Below are positions 8,257 to 15,821 of a stretch of 31,550 nucleotides of DNA, in pieces. Every line of letters starts with the position of its first letter. The first letter of the stretch is position 1. The notes under the pieces were generated by a model, which saw only the letters and a list, made by a program, of their open reading frames with translations, searched no databases and had not been told where the DNA came from. The DNA comes from Bacteroidales bacterium (lineage in GTDB: Bacteria; Bacteroidota; Bacteroidia; Bacteroidales; P3): assembly GCA_900771365.1 (NCBI GenBank), contig CAAGNU010000044.1, forward strand, positions 1-31,550, in the 5' to 3' direction. A program made the position numbers and the translations under genes.

Positions 8257-8529
8257 TTATTCATTCATTGCCGGTCCAGGGAACACACTTTTCGTGAGAA
8301 CGGATTTGGCTTCAACACCAGAAAGACGTCCCAAGCGGCCAGTGAGGGCGTTGATATGGTCTGGGGCACCTTCTACGATAAGAGAGATGACAGCAATGCT
8401 TCTGTCGTGGAACGGCAGGCCTTGTCGGCAAAGAATAATATCAGAAAATTCTGAAACTAAACTGTTAATTTCAGCAGACCTTTTACGATCTGATACGAGT
8501 ATTGTTATTGTTCCTATTCTCTTGTCCAT
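8257..8529 (-). CDS. TM1266-family putative iron-only hydrogenase system regulator
   Basis: A 90-residue protein with the small ACT/ferredoxin-fold pattern of the TM1266 family: an N-terminal strand RIGTITILVSDR, a central IILCRQGLPFHDRSIAVISLIVEG, and DHINALTGRLGRLSGVEAKSVL. These proteins commonly lie beside hydE/hydG genes and are annotated as putative regulators of the iron-only hydrogenase system. The biochemical role is not established. It is the first gene of a two-gene unit with hydG, transcribed from the promoter at 8580-8613. Confidence 0.9.
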   Translation of the reverse strand: MDKRIGTITILVSDRKRSAEINSLVSEFSDIILCRQGLPFHDRSIAVISLIVEGAPDHINALTGRLGRLSGVEAKSVLTKSVFPGPAMNE

Positions 8530-8579
8530 CAGGTGTTAGGCTTTTGGTTCAGACGAATATTTTATCAAATTTTGCGCTG

Positions 8580-8613
8580 CAAAGATACTAATAAAAATTG
8601 GAATAATCAGAAA
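8580..8613 (-). promoter_or_regulatory. Promoter for the regulator-hydG operon
   Basis: On the minus strand, -7 TATCTTTG (8580-8587) and a -33 TTTC box within TTTCTG (8608-8613), 20 bases apart. It is back to back with the crotonase promoter. Confidence 0.75.
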
Positions 8614-8626
8614 TTAGTAAATTTTT

Positions 8627-8658
8627 TTTCTCTAATCCATAAAAAAATCGTAAATTTG
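8627..8658 (+). promoter_or_regulatory. Promoter for the crotonase gene
   Basis: -33 TTTC at 8627-8630 and -7 TAAATTTG at 8651-8658, 20 bases apart. The ATG follows at 8687, after an AT-rich leader. Confidence 0.75.
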
Positions 8659-8686
8659 CAAATTGAAATAATAAATAAAGCATACT

Positions 8687-9460
8687 ATGTATAACTTCTT
8701 AAAAATAGAACAAAACGGTGCCGTCACCACGCTGACCATCTCCGCCCCGAAATCACTTAACGCACTCAACAGCACAATCTTGTGTGAGCTGGGTGATGCC
8801 ATCAAGAACCTTCCTGAAGGTACTCGCGCCCTCATCATCACGGGCGATGGAGAGAAGTCTTTTGTGGCTGGTGCCGACATCAGCGAAATGGCAGGTTTGA
8901 ACGAAAATGAAGGTTTTGCCTTCGGCAAACGCGGTGCCGATGTCTTCCGCAGCATCGAGACTCTGCCTATACCTGTCATTGCTGCCGTGAACGGCTTTGC
9001 CCTCGGTGGCGGCTGCGAACTTGCCATGGCTTGCGACATCCGCATCTGCTCCAACAACGCCCGCTTCGGCCAGCCCGAAGTCGGTCTTGGCATCATCCCC
9101 GGCTTCAGCGGCACCTACCGCCTTGCCAAGCTCGTAGGCATGGGCATGGCAAAACAGCTCATCTACACTGGCAAGAACATCAAAGCCGACGAGGCTCTCC
9201 GCATCGGTCTCGTGAACGCCGTCTATGAGCCCGCAGAGCTGATGCCCGCCGCCATGCAGATGGCAGAGGCAATCTGCGCCAACGCCCCCATCGCCGTGGC
9301 TTACGCCAAGCAGTGCATCAACGAGGAATACGACCTCGCCGCAGATGAGGCTATTGCTTACGAGAACAAACTCTTCGGAAAATGCTTCGCCACTGAGGAC
9401 CAGAAGGCTGGTATGCAGGCTTTCTTGAACAAAGGCAAGGCCACTTTCCAAGGGAAATAA
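8687..9460 (+). CDS. crt: Enoyl-CoA hydratase (crotonase), probably 3-hydroxybutyryl-CoA dehydratase
   Basis: Interconverts crotonyl-CoA and 3-hydroxybutyryl-CoA. The 257 residues show the whole crotonase fold signature: the oxyanion-hole segments AGADISEM (61-68) and ALGGGCE (105-111), and the two catalytic glutamates E111 and E131, 20 residues apart as in rat crotonase (E144/E164), the second in FGQPEVGLGIIPGFSGT. The 3-hydroxybutyryl-CoA dehydrogenase gene follows 119 bases downstream on the same strand, which favours a short-chain (C4) role over general fatty-acid oxidation. Thiolase, butyryl-CoA dehydrogenase and Etf genes are not in the window, so the direction of the pathway is an inference. 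Confidence 0.92.
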   Translation: MYNFLKIEQNGAVTTLTISAPKSLNALNSTILCELGDAIKNLPEGTRALIITGDGEKSFVAGADISEMAGLNENEGFAFGKRGADVFRSIETLPIPVIAAVNGFALGGGCELAMACDIRICSNNARFGQPEVGLGIIPGFSGTYRLAKLVGMGMAKQLIYTGKNIKADEALRIGLVNAVYEPAELMPAAMQMAEAICANAPIAVAYAKQCINEEYDLAADEAIAYENKLFGKCFATEDQKAGMQAFLNKGKATFQGK

Positions 9461-9579
9461 GATAGTGAAGTGTGAATTGAAATCACAATAGCTATCACAT
9501 ACAACAACAGAATATTAACAACATGCGGGAACATCACACTTATAGCGTGTTGCAATCCGCTAAATAAAAACTTAACAAC

Positions 9580-10416
9580 ATGAAAATTTGCGTTATTGGA
9601 ACCGGCACCATGGCAAAAGGTATTGTGAAAGCCTTCGCCGTCAAGATGCCCGTAGTCATGAAAAGTAGAACTCAGGCCAGCCTCGACAAAGCTATGGCCT
9701 CTTTCTCCAAATCCTATGCTAAACTGGTCGAAAAAGGCAAAATGACCCAGGAGACCGTTGACGCCATCCTCGCCAACATCACCACTACTACCGACTATGC
9801 AGCATTTGCTGATGCCGACCTCGTTATCGAAGCAGCCGTCGAGGATATGCAGCTGAAGAAAGATGTCTTCACCGAGCTCGACAAAATCTGCAAACCTGAG
9901 ACCATCTTCGCAACCAACAGCTCCAGCCTCAGCATCACCGAAATCGCAGCTTGCACTCAGCGTCCTGCACAGTTCATCGGCATGCACTTCTTCAATCCCG
10001 CCGACCGCATGGCTCTCGTCGAGGTTATCAAAGGCCAGCTCACCTCTAACGAGGTCTGCAAGACTATCGTCGATCTCGCTACCAGCATCGGAAAGACCCC
10101 CGTCGAGGTGAACGAAGCTCCTGGTTTCGTCGTCAACCGCATCCTCATCCCCATGATCAACGAGGCTGTTGGCATCCTCGCCGACGGTATCGCAAGCGCT
10201 GAAGATATCGACAAGTGCATGATGCTTGGCGCTAACCACCCCATGGGTCCTCTCGCTCTCGCCGACCTTATCGGCAACGATGTGAACCTCGCCATCATGG
10301 AAGTCCTCTACAAAGAGTTCGGCGATCCTAAGTATCGTCCTCACCCCCTGCTCCGCAAGATGGTCCGCGCTGGTCTCCTTGGCCGCAAAACCGGCGAAGG
10401 TTTCTACAAATATTGA
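9580..10416 (+). CDS. hbd: 3-hydroxybutyryl-CoA dehydrogenase
   Basis: NAD(P)-dependent reduction of acetoacetyl-CoA to 3-hydroxybutyryl-CoA. The 278-residue chain has an N-terminal Rossmann motif GTGTM (7-11), followed by A where most family members have G. The active-site set is S115, H136 (GMHFFNP), E148 and N187 (GFVVNR), matching the clostridial Hbd positions within two residues. The second domain has NHPMGPLALADLIG and ends in the typical GRKTGEGFYKY. It forms a unit with crt and ends in a strong terminator. Its codons end largely in C, as in its neighbours, so it is not a recent acquisition. Confidence 0.94.
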   Translation: MKICVIGTGTMAKGIVKAFAVKMPVVMKSRTQASLDKAMASFSKSYAKLVEKGKMTQETVDAILANITTTTDYAAFADADLVIEAAVEDMQLKKDVFTELDKICKPETIFATNSSSLSITEIAACTQRPAQFIGMHFFNPADRMALVEVIKGQLTSNEVCKTIVDLATSIGKTPVEVNEAPGFVVNRILIPMINEAVGILADGIASAEDIDKCMMLGANHPMGPLALADLIGNDVNLAIMEVLYKEFGDPKYRPHPLLRKMVRAGLLGRKTGEGFYKY

Positions 10417-10443
10417 TTCCTTCTATAAAACAACATAGATTAA

Positions 10444-10473
10444 ATGGCAGGTCAAACGGCCTGCCATCTTTTT
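10444..10473 (+). terminator. Rho-independent terminator after hbd
   Basis: An 8-bp stem ATGGCAGG / CCTGCCAT (10444-10451 and 10460-10467) followed by CTTTTTG, 28 bases beyond the hbd stop. Confidence 0.9.
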
Positions 10474-10495
10474 GACTTAATCAAATAGTAAAACC

Positions 10496-12028
10496 ATGAA
10501 AAAGACCGTACTCGCACTCCTATGCCTCCTGATGTCGAGCAGCCTGTGGGCCAATGGCGACCCCGTGGCGGAATACTCTGCCATGACGCTTTCGCGCACC
10601 CCTGTAGCAGTGCATGTGCCAGAGGTGCAACTGATGCAGGAGAGCTTGGAAATCACTCCTATGGGGACTTACACCCATGTGCACGTGGCATACCTGCTGC
10701 GCAACACCAGCGACAAACGCTTCGACAACCTCTTCTATGGATTCCCCATCGACTATATCGGCAGCGGGACAGCTCGTTGGGGCGATAGCGAGTTCCCATT
10801 TAGCGAATCTGTGAGTGAGATAGGGTGGCGCGACAGCTATATACGCAATGTGGCCTTCACGCTCAACAACAATATGCTCCCTTGGCAATGCTCGGCAGAC
10901 ACCGTGCTTTCTGCCCCCAAGCCTATCTTGACGGACGAAGAGGCCAAGGCCGACAGCCTCGGGGCATTGTGGGAGTCGCGAGTCGAGGAGTTATTATTTG
11001 AAGACTCTGTTAGTTATACTAGGCATATCTATGGCGTGTATCGCCGCTGGTTCTACACCGCACTCAATATTGCCCCCCACCAAGCCGTGATGTTGGAGGT
11101 GGATTATCAAGTATATAGCAATACCGGCACCAATCTTTATCGCTTAGGCAGCGAATTCTGTCAGGATTGGCCAGCAAGCTATGATTTCCACTACGACTTC
11201 ACCCCGGCCTCTTATTGGGGCAATGGCAAAGCCGAGACCTTTGAGGTGCAGCTGCACACCGACCATGTCGTCAAAAAGGACAAATGGCGCGTGTTTGATG
11301 CCGAGCAGAACATTCACGGACTGAAGATGAAGAAAGTCAACGAGAACCTCTACACCTATTCGACCCGAAACTTCGACCTTGCCATGGCCGAGCCATTGCA
11401 AATCTATTTCTTTTGTCCTACCAGCATGGCGCACCAGCCCGTGGCCGACATCCTCAGCCATCGCATACCGCCCAGCCAATACATCGTCAAGGTGTCGGGC
11501 AGCGACAGCAAATACCCTGCCGCCCATCTCTCCGACCTCGACCTATCCACCGCCATGGTGCTCAAGCCCGACCCCAGAGACGAGAACTACATCACCATCA
11601 CCTTCAAAGACTCCATGCGCGTTACAGGTATAGTCTTTTACAACGGATATTGCAAGGATCGCAACAGCTACATCAACAACAGCCGTGCACGCACCATGAT
11701 AGTCACCGCCAACGACCGCGAATTTAATGGCGTAAGCATACACTATCCCTTTGCCAACTATACCCAAACAAGCTATACACCCGACACACTGCCCACAGCC
11801 ATTCCCAGCACCTTCACCTGGCAAGGGCTCACCGACCAAGCCTTGCACATCCCCATGACAAACAACCCCGTGCAACTCGAGGACGGGAGGATGTTTTCAT
11901 TCGGATATGACTACTACGAAGCCGTCAAGCAAATCACGTTTTCAATTCCCACCACCATACCCGGACAGAAGTACAACGACCTCTGCATCTCCGAGATTAT
12001 TGTGCTGGGCGGACCCAAAAAGGAATAA
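10496..12028 (+). CDS. Secreted protein with a C-terminal F5/8-type (discoidin-like) domain
   Basis: 510 residues with a clear signal peptide, probably cut after A19 (SSSLWA|NGDP). The N-terminal part (20 to about 320) resembles DUF4424-like exported proteins: it starts NGDPVAEYSAMTLSRTPV and contains YLLRNTSDKRFDNLFYGFPIDY and a WFYTALNIAPHQAVMLEVDYQV strand region. Residues from about 335 to 505 look like an F5/8 or NADase-type glycan-binding domain: LSDLDLSTAM, YITITFKDSMRVTGIVFYNGYCKDRNSYINNSRARTMIV and a final LCISEIIVLG. I expect a periplasmic or surface protein binding a ligand. No catalytic motif is visible. It stands alone between two terminators. Confidence 0.78.
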   Translation: MKKTVLALLCLLMSSSLWANGDPVAEYSAMTLSRTPVAVHVPEVQLMQESLEITPMGTYTHVHVAYLLRNTSDKRFDNLFYGFPIDYIGSGTARWGDSEFPFSESVSEIGWRDSYIRNVAFTLNNNMLPWQCSADTVLSAPKPILTDEEAKADSLGALWESRVEELLFEDSVSYTRHIYGVYRRWFYTALNIAPHQAVMLEVDYQVYSNTGTNLYRLGSEFCQDWPASYDFHYDFTPASYWGNGKAETFEVQLHTDHVVKKDKWRVFDAEQNIHGLKMKKVNENLYTYSTRNFDLAMAEPLQIYFFCPTSMAHQPVADILSHRIPPSQYIVKVSGSDSKYPAAHLSDLDLSTAMVLKPDPRDENYITITFKDSMRVTGIVFYNGYCKDRNSYINNSRARTMIVTANDREFNGVSIHYPFANYTQTSYTPDTLPTAIPSTFTWQGLTDQALHIPMTNNPVQLEDGRMFSFGYDYYEAVKQITFSIPTTIPGQKYNDLCISEIIVLGGPKKE

Positions 12029-12046
12029 TCCTATTTACCAACATTT

Positions 12047-12097
12047 AGCGGACTCGGAGTAAGGCCATTATGGTGAGCCTACTCCGAGTCCGCTTTT
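12047..12097 (+). terminator. Strong terminator after the secreted protein gene
   Basis: A perfect 15-bp stem AGCGGACTCGGAGTA / TACTCCGAGTCCGCT (12047-12061 and 12080-12094) followed by TTTTG. Confidence 0.9.
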
Positions 12098-12114
12098 GTA
12101 GAACAGGATCGCGC

Positions 12115-12144
12115 TGTAGAGACGCGGCGCGCCACGTCTCTACA
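12115..12144. repeat. 30-bp palindromic repeat, copy 1
   Basis: TGTAGAGACG (12115-12124) and CGTCTCTACA (12135-12144) are perfect arms around CGGCGCGCCA, itself nearly palindromic. The whole 30 bases differ from a perfect palindrome by one base pair. This GTAGAGACG-type palindrome is a dispersed repeat I recall from Bacteroidota and cyanobacterial genomes. Confidence 0.8.
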
Positions 12145-12179
12145 CTCTAAATCACACACCAGTAAATGACGAAACGCCA

Positions 12180-12209
12180 AATGGAGACGCGGCACGCCAC
12201 GCCTCTACT
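12180..12209. repeat. 30-bp palindromic repeat, decayed copy 2
   Basis: The same element 65 bases further on: GGAGACGCGGCACGCC then ACGCCTCTACT. It has several arm substitutions that break the pairing. Confidence 0.7.
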
Positions 12210-12230
12210 CCAAGCCCATCTGGCAATAAA

Positions 12231-12260
12231 TAAAAAATCCCGCAACCGAAGTCGCGGGAT
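12231..12260 (-). terminator. Terminator after ilvE
   Basis: A 7-bp stem ATCCCGC / GCGGGAT (12237-12243 and 12254-12260). On the minus strand it is followed by a run of T, and it lies about 30 bases after the ilvE stop. Confidence 0.85.
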
Positions 12261-12288
12261 ATGAGATATGTGAATCCCAACTAGTTTC

Positions 12289-13302
12289 TTAGTCAATGAC
12301 GGTGTTCCAGTTGTGGACATCCTCAGCTTCGCCGAGCTGGATAGCACGGAGAGCGTTGTAGAGCTTGGTGCTGTAAGGACCGGGCTCGTCGCCAAAGTTG
12401 TAGCTGTTGCCAGTAGCGGGATCATCGATACGGGAGATGGGGCTGATAACGGCAGCGGTACCGCAAGCGCCAGCCTCCTGGAAACCTTTAAGTTCTTCGA
12501 GAGCGATAGGACGACGCTCCACCTTCATGCCCATATCCTCAGCAAGCTGGATGAGGCTCTTGTTGGTGATGGAGGGAAGGATAGAGGTGCTCTTAGGAGT
12601 GACGTAGGTGCCGTCCTTGATGCCGAAGAAGTTAGCTGCGCCAGCTTCATCGATATACTTCTTCTCCTTAGCGTCCAGATAGAACTCGCAAGCATATTTG
12701 CCACCATGGCAAGCCTCGGTATGAGCCTTCAAGCTGGCAGCGTAGTTTCCACCGACCTTATAGACACCGGTGCCGAGAGGTGCGGAACGGTCGTAGTCGC
12801 GAGTGATGACGTAGGGGTTAGCCTTGAAACCGCCCTTGAAGTAAGGTCCGACGGGGGTGACAAAGATGAGGAACAGATACTCGTCAGCGGGTTTCACACC
12901 AACGGTGATACCAGTACCAATCAGAAGAGGACGGAGGTAGAGGCTTGCACCCGTGCCGTAAGGAGGAATAAAACGCTCATTCATCTTGACGACCTTGATG
13001 CACATCTCTTTGAAACGCTCAGTGCTCAGCTCGGGCATCATGATGCCGCGGCAGGTGCTCTGCAGACGTGCTGCGTTCTCTTCCAGACGGAAGATACGGA
13101 TCTTACCATCCTTGCAACGGAAAGCCTTCAAGCCTTCGAAAGCCTCCTGGCCATAATGCAGGCTGGAAGCAGCCATGTGCATGTTGATGGTCTCTTCAGA
13201 GGAAATTTCAACTTCGCCCCACTGGCCATTACGGTTCCAGCAACGCACATTGTAATCGGTCTTCATGTAGCCGAATGGAAGGTTTGCCCAATCAATATTC
13301 AT
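12289..13302 (-). CDS. ilvE: Branched-chain amino acid aminotransferase
   Basis: PLP enzyme that moves amino groups between glutamate and the keto acids of leucine, isoleucine and valine. The 337 residues match the class IV (fold type IV) aminotransferase of the larger IlvE subgroup: MAASSLHYGQEAFEGLKAFR (43-62), LYLRPLLIGTG (121-131), the PLP-binding lysine K182 in GTGVYKVGGNYAASL, the segment near ERRPIALEEL, and EAGACGTAAVISPI for the cofactor phosphate. There is no promoter box in the 32 bases between its ATG and the tRNA gene upstream, so it may be transcribed from the tRNA promoter at 13435-13465. Confidence 0.95.
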   Translation of the reverse strand: MNIDWANLPFGYMKTDYNVRCWNRNGQWGEVEISSEETINMHMAASSLHYGQEAFEGLKAFRCKDGKIRIFRLEENAARLQSTCRGIMMPELSTERFKEMCIKVVKMNERFIPPYGTGASLYLRPLLIGTGITVGVKPADEYLFLIFVTPVGPYFKGGFKANPYVITRDYDRSAPLGTGVYKVGGNYAASLKAHTEACHGGKYACEFYLDAKEKKYIDEAGAANFFGIKDGTYVTPKSTSILPSITNKSLIQLAEDMGMKVERRPIALEELKGFQEAGACGTAAVISPISRIDDPATGNSYNFGDEPGPYSTKLYNALRAIQLGEAEDVHNWNTVID

Positions 13303-13334
13303 AGTGTATGCTATTTTAGAATGTTATAAAAAAG

Positions 13335-13408
13335 TGGTCCCACTTGGGCTCGAACCAAGGACCCACTGATTATGAGTCAGTTGCTCTAACCGACTGAGCT
13401 ATGGGACC
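13335..13408 (-). tRNA. tRNA with CAT anticodon (Met elongator or lysidine-type Ile2)
   Basis: A 74-base cloverleaf on the minus strand. The acceptor stem is GGTCCCA / TGGGACC with discriminator A, the D arm AGCTCAGTCGGTTAGAGC, the anticodon stem CTGA-CTCATAA-TCAG with anticodon CAT, and the T arm CTTGG-TTCGAGC-CCAAG. CCA is not encoded; C then a T run follows. The loop CTCATAA occurs in both elongator Met and Ile2 tRNAs. The gene may be co-transcribed with ilvE 32 bases downstream. Confidence 0.93.
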
Positions 13409-13434
13409 AGATTTCCTCTTGTCGAAATCGGTTG

Positions 13435-13465
13435 CAAAGATACGATTTTTTTTTCAATCAACAAA
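13435..13465 (-). promoter_or_regulatory. Promoter for the tRNA (and probably ilvE)
   Basis: On the minus strand, -7 TATCTTTG (13435-13442) and -33 TTTG (13462-13465), 19 bases apart. It is the best match to consensus in the window. Confidence 0.8.
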
Positions 13466-13629
13466 AAAAATGTTTGGAAAAGAAGAAAAAAAAATCTCTC
13501 TGCATGAATAAACCTATAATAATTAAGGTAATATATATATATAATAACAGCCACAACCCTATCTCGTACTCTTAAAAAATGCGTATAAAAGATCACATTT
13601 CACGCTCTCGGAGAACAAATTTGCACGCA

Positions 13630-13653
13630 TTTCGGCAAAAGATTTTGCCGAAA
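13630..13653. terminator. Inverted repeat downstream of the XRE gene
   Basis: A perfect 11-bp stem TTTCGGCAAAA / TTTTGCCGAAA with a 2-base GA gap (13630-13640 and 13643-13653), 37 bases beyond the XRE stop. No clear T run follows on the minus strand, so it may be a processing or protein-binding site. Nothing else is visible in 13466-13689. Confidence 0.5.
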
Positions 13654-13689
13654 GATGGTTATCAATTAATAATCATTAAGATACAACAA

Positions 13690-14397
13690 TTATTCTGGAT
13701 AATACTCAGCAAAAGAGTGGTCCTCATACAAGACAATCATCTTCACTATTCTCTTTTTCGCGAGAATCGGCTGTGGACGAGCCATCTCGCCAAGAGGTTC
13801 ATTTACGCGACTCTCGTTGACTTGTGGGCCAGCATTATAAGAAGGCTTTGCTCCCATCATTACAGGCTGAGGCCTCCCTCCTTCTGGTCCTTGCGACTGA
13901 GGCATAGGCTTTGGTATTTGTTGTAACGGATGTTCTATAACTTGCTGATGCTGATACTGCATCTCAACAGATTGAGGCTGCTTTTCTTTATGTGTCTCCA
14001 TAACAGTTGTGCCACTATCTTTCTTGGGTGAAGATATTGGTTCTACTTGAGAAGATTCTCCCAATTGAGAAAAAAGATCATACCCTCCAACGGCACCTTT
14101 AGTTTCTGCAACCACGCCCGAATCTTGGACAGGCTCAAGCATGCTATCCGACTCTTTAACAGGATTCTGCGGAACATTTAACGGCAAACCTGCATACATC
14201 TCACCCGTCCCGAACATAAGCCAGCTGATGTTGATTTCAGGCCAACGCTTCACAACTTTCATTACGAAATCCAAACTCGGATTATTCCGTCCCGACAAAA
14301 TATGGGACATACCACTAGGCTGAACTCCAATCTCTTCAGCAAACTGCCTTGCCGTAAGGTTCTTTGCTTGCAATAGCAAATTTATTCTATCTATCAT
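13690..14397 (-). CDS. XRE-family helix-turn-helix regulator with a proline/glutamine-rich tail
   Basis: 235 residues. The first ~65 form an XRE/Cro-CI type HTH: INLLLQAKNLTARQFAEEIGVQPSGMSHILSGRNNPSLDFVMKVV, then WPEINISWLMFGTGEM, as is usual in Bacteroidota members. A 140-residue low-complexity linker rich in Q, P, S and E follows. The C-terminus KRIVKMIVLYEDHSFAEYYPE is the short strand-rich end often seen in this family. It should bind DNA as a dimer and may regulate itself, since its own promoter at 14493-14522 lies among repeated TTAC-n4-GTAA sites. The gene is AT-richer than the flanking metabolic genes. Confidence 0.88.
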   Translation of the reverse strand: MIDRINLLLQAKNLTARQFAEEIGVQPSGMSHILSGRNNPSLDFVMKVVKRWPEINISWLMFGTGEMYAGLPLNVPQNPVKESDSMLEPVQDSGVVAETKGAVGGYDLFSQLGESSQVEPISSPKKDSGTTVMETHKEKQPQSVEMQYQHQQVIEHPLQQIPKPMPQSQGPEGGRPQPVMMGAKPSYNAGPQVNESRVNEPLGEMARPQPILAKKRIVKMIVLYEDHSFAEYYPE

Positions 14398-14437
14398 ATA
14401 ACTTATTTTATTATCGAGTTTATTTTAATTACAATAT

Positions 14438-14558
14438 TACAAATGTAAACACTGCAAAACAAATAGCAATATTACAATCGTAAATATTTTGCAAAGATAC
14501 GAATAAAAAATGACATACAAAAGTATTATTTCTTAAATTTACAAATGTAAATTTAAGA
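14438..14558. promoter_or_regulatory. Operator-like inverted repeats at the XRE promoter
   Basis: Three TTAC-n4-GTAA sites: 14438-14449 (spacer AAAT), 14473-14484 (AATC) and 14539-14550 (AAAT). The last extends to 12-bp arms with a 4-base spacer (14531-14558). One site lies where transcription should start, one in the leader, and one just upstream of the -33 box. That is the arrangement expected of autorepression. Confidence 0.65.
14493..14522 (-). promoter_or_regulatory. Promoter of the XRE gene
   Basis: On the minus strand, -7 TATCTTTG (14493-14500) and -33 TTTG (14519-14522), 18 bases apart, giving a leader of about 90 bases. Confidence 0.75.
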
Positions 14559-14662
14559 TACTATTTAATAAATGATTTATATTATTAGTTTTAATTTGTT
14601 GTTATTTGTATAGTTATCATTATAGTATTTAATAAAAATCAAATACTTGGTAAAATGTATCA

Positions 14663-14900
14663 TAAATGTAATTATTACATTTAAATACACATACTTAAAC
14701 GACTGATTTATATATTTATAAACTTATGTAAATACTATGTATTAAAAGATTTAATTATAATTACAAAGAAATCCCGTAACATCTGTAAAGTTACAAATGT
14801 TATATACATAATATCGATTGTTTACAAATGTTTCAATACCGGAGTTTACATATTTTTGCGTGTTTTACATTTGTTTCATCTGTAAAATATACATTTGTAA
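14663..14900. promoter_or_regulatory. Further TTAC/GTAA inverted repeats upstream of the XRE gene
   Basis: A perfect 10-bp inverted repeat TAAATGTAAT-T-ATTACATTTA lies at 14663-14683. Arms of 12 bp with one mismatch (TAACATCTGTAA / TTACAAATGTTA, spacer AG) lie at 14777-14802. Between 14820 and 14900 are five more half-sites of the TTTACA or TGTAAA kind. A possible plus-strand promoter (TTTC 14831-14834, TATTTTTG 14851-14858, only 16 bases apart) lies among them. The only start shortly downstream is a 27-codon frame at 14937, which I do not call a gene. Confidence 0.55.
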
Positions 14901-15540
14901 TATCAATTATTGCTCGTTTCTCTTGTATAATCTTGTATGAAAATGACCGCATATCCCCTTGCATACCGAGATTTTTCCATTGTACTACAACAACACACTG
15001 TTCGAGCCGTGTTTATATAAGCAATTCTCCGTGTTAAAGAAATTAACATTATGAATGACCAAAATTGCCTCCTACTCTTGCGAAGCCGAAGCAAACTATG
15101 CAGAATCGTCCTGCGGACACATTTGTTACCTTGCTCCTGAGTGCCCATAGAAAATGGAACACCTACCACTCATCAGCCGACCATCATTTTTCGAGGGCAA
15201 ACTTCAACTTCGCTGATGTTTCCCTATAGTCACATTTAAACAATTCTCTTTCTCCGCCCTCCGAGCGAAGGAAGATCGAAGGTGTGGCGGAGCTTCTGGG
15301 GCTCATTTTCGCCACTCAGAAAACCTTGATATTAACATTTCAGTATAAGATTATCCGTGATAGGGCGAAGCAAGTTCCAGCCATCTCAAGGTGACTATTC
15401 CCCTATTTTAGTGATCGGAATCTCCCTACACCAATAGCCAAAATCGGGTTTCTTTGCCCTCTCCCACCCTCTCCGTTTTCGTTTGATAACTGCATTCTTT
15501 GCGTTAAATCTTCAGAATATTTTATTAATTCAATTTTTTT
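14901..15540. other. Noncoding stretch, no gene recognised
   Basis: About 640 bases with only short frames (fewer than 90 codons) and no recognisable protein. Bases from about 15050 to 15500 are less AT-rich than the operator region, so this may be a decayed gene or an unrecognised RNA. A hairpin CTCCGCC / GGCGGAG joins 15253-15259 and about 15286-15292. Confidence 0.5.
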
Positions 15541-15543
15541 ATG

Positions 15544-15551
15544 TATATTTG
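15544..15551 (+). promoter_or_regulatory. -7 box for the small lipoprotein gene
   Basis: TATATTTG matches TAnnTTTG, with no clear -33 box. The leader would be about 125 bases. It contains a tRNA-Leu D-arm-like AATTGGTAGACACACTG (15598-15614) and a small hairpin GTTGA/TCAAC (15633-15646). Confidence 0.55.
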
Positions 15552-15682
15552 TACTTTGAAACGAAGTTAAGTATTTTGTGCAAATAATTATATATCAAAT
15601 TGGTAGACACACTGCATTACGGTATAAAATTGGTTGATTATTCAACAAATATCAAGATAAAATAAAATTAATACATAATATT

Positions 15683-15799
15683 ATGAAGAAATCCATCATC
15701 GCTGTCTGTATTCTCATGGTTTTTGCTATGGTTGCCGCTTCTTGCACGCATCACACCTGCCCTGCTTACCGCGGTTCTATCGCTGAGAACGTGAAATAA
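15683..15799 (+). CDS. 38-residue lipoprotein with a CPAY motif
   Basis: A very short gene with every part of a lipoprotein precursor: MKK start, hydrophobic segment, lipobox AASC with lipidated C21, and a mature peptide of only 18 residues that begins CTHHTCPAYRG. I recall small Bacteroidota lipoproteins with a similar cysteine then CPAY, whose function is unknown. A -7 box lies upstream and a good terminator 23 bases downstream, so it is a self-contained unit. The mature part is too short to form a domain; H, C and Y side chains could bind metal or heme, which is speculation. Confidence 0.8.
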   Translation: MKKSIIAVCILMVFAMVAASCTHHTCPAYRGSIAENVK

Positions 15800-15821
15800 T
15801 AGTCCTACAGACACAGGAGCA

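Noticed and set aside
14903..15169. An 88-residue minus-strand gene
   Set aside because: It has no domain, odd composition (cysteine and arginine runs) and no promoter; it is probably a chance frame.
15596..15650. A tRNA-Leu gene
   Set aside because: Only a D-arm-like stretch is present. I find no acceptor stem, anticodon arm or T arm that would complete a cloverleaf.
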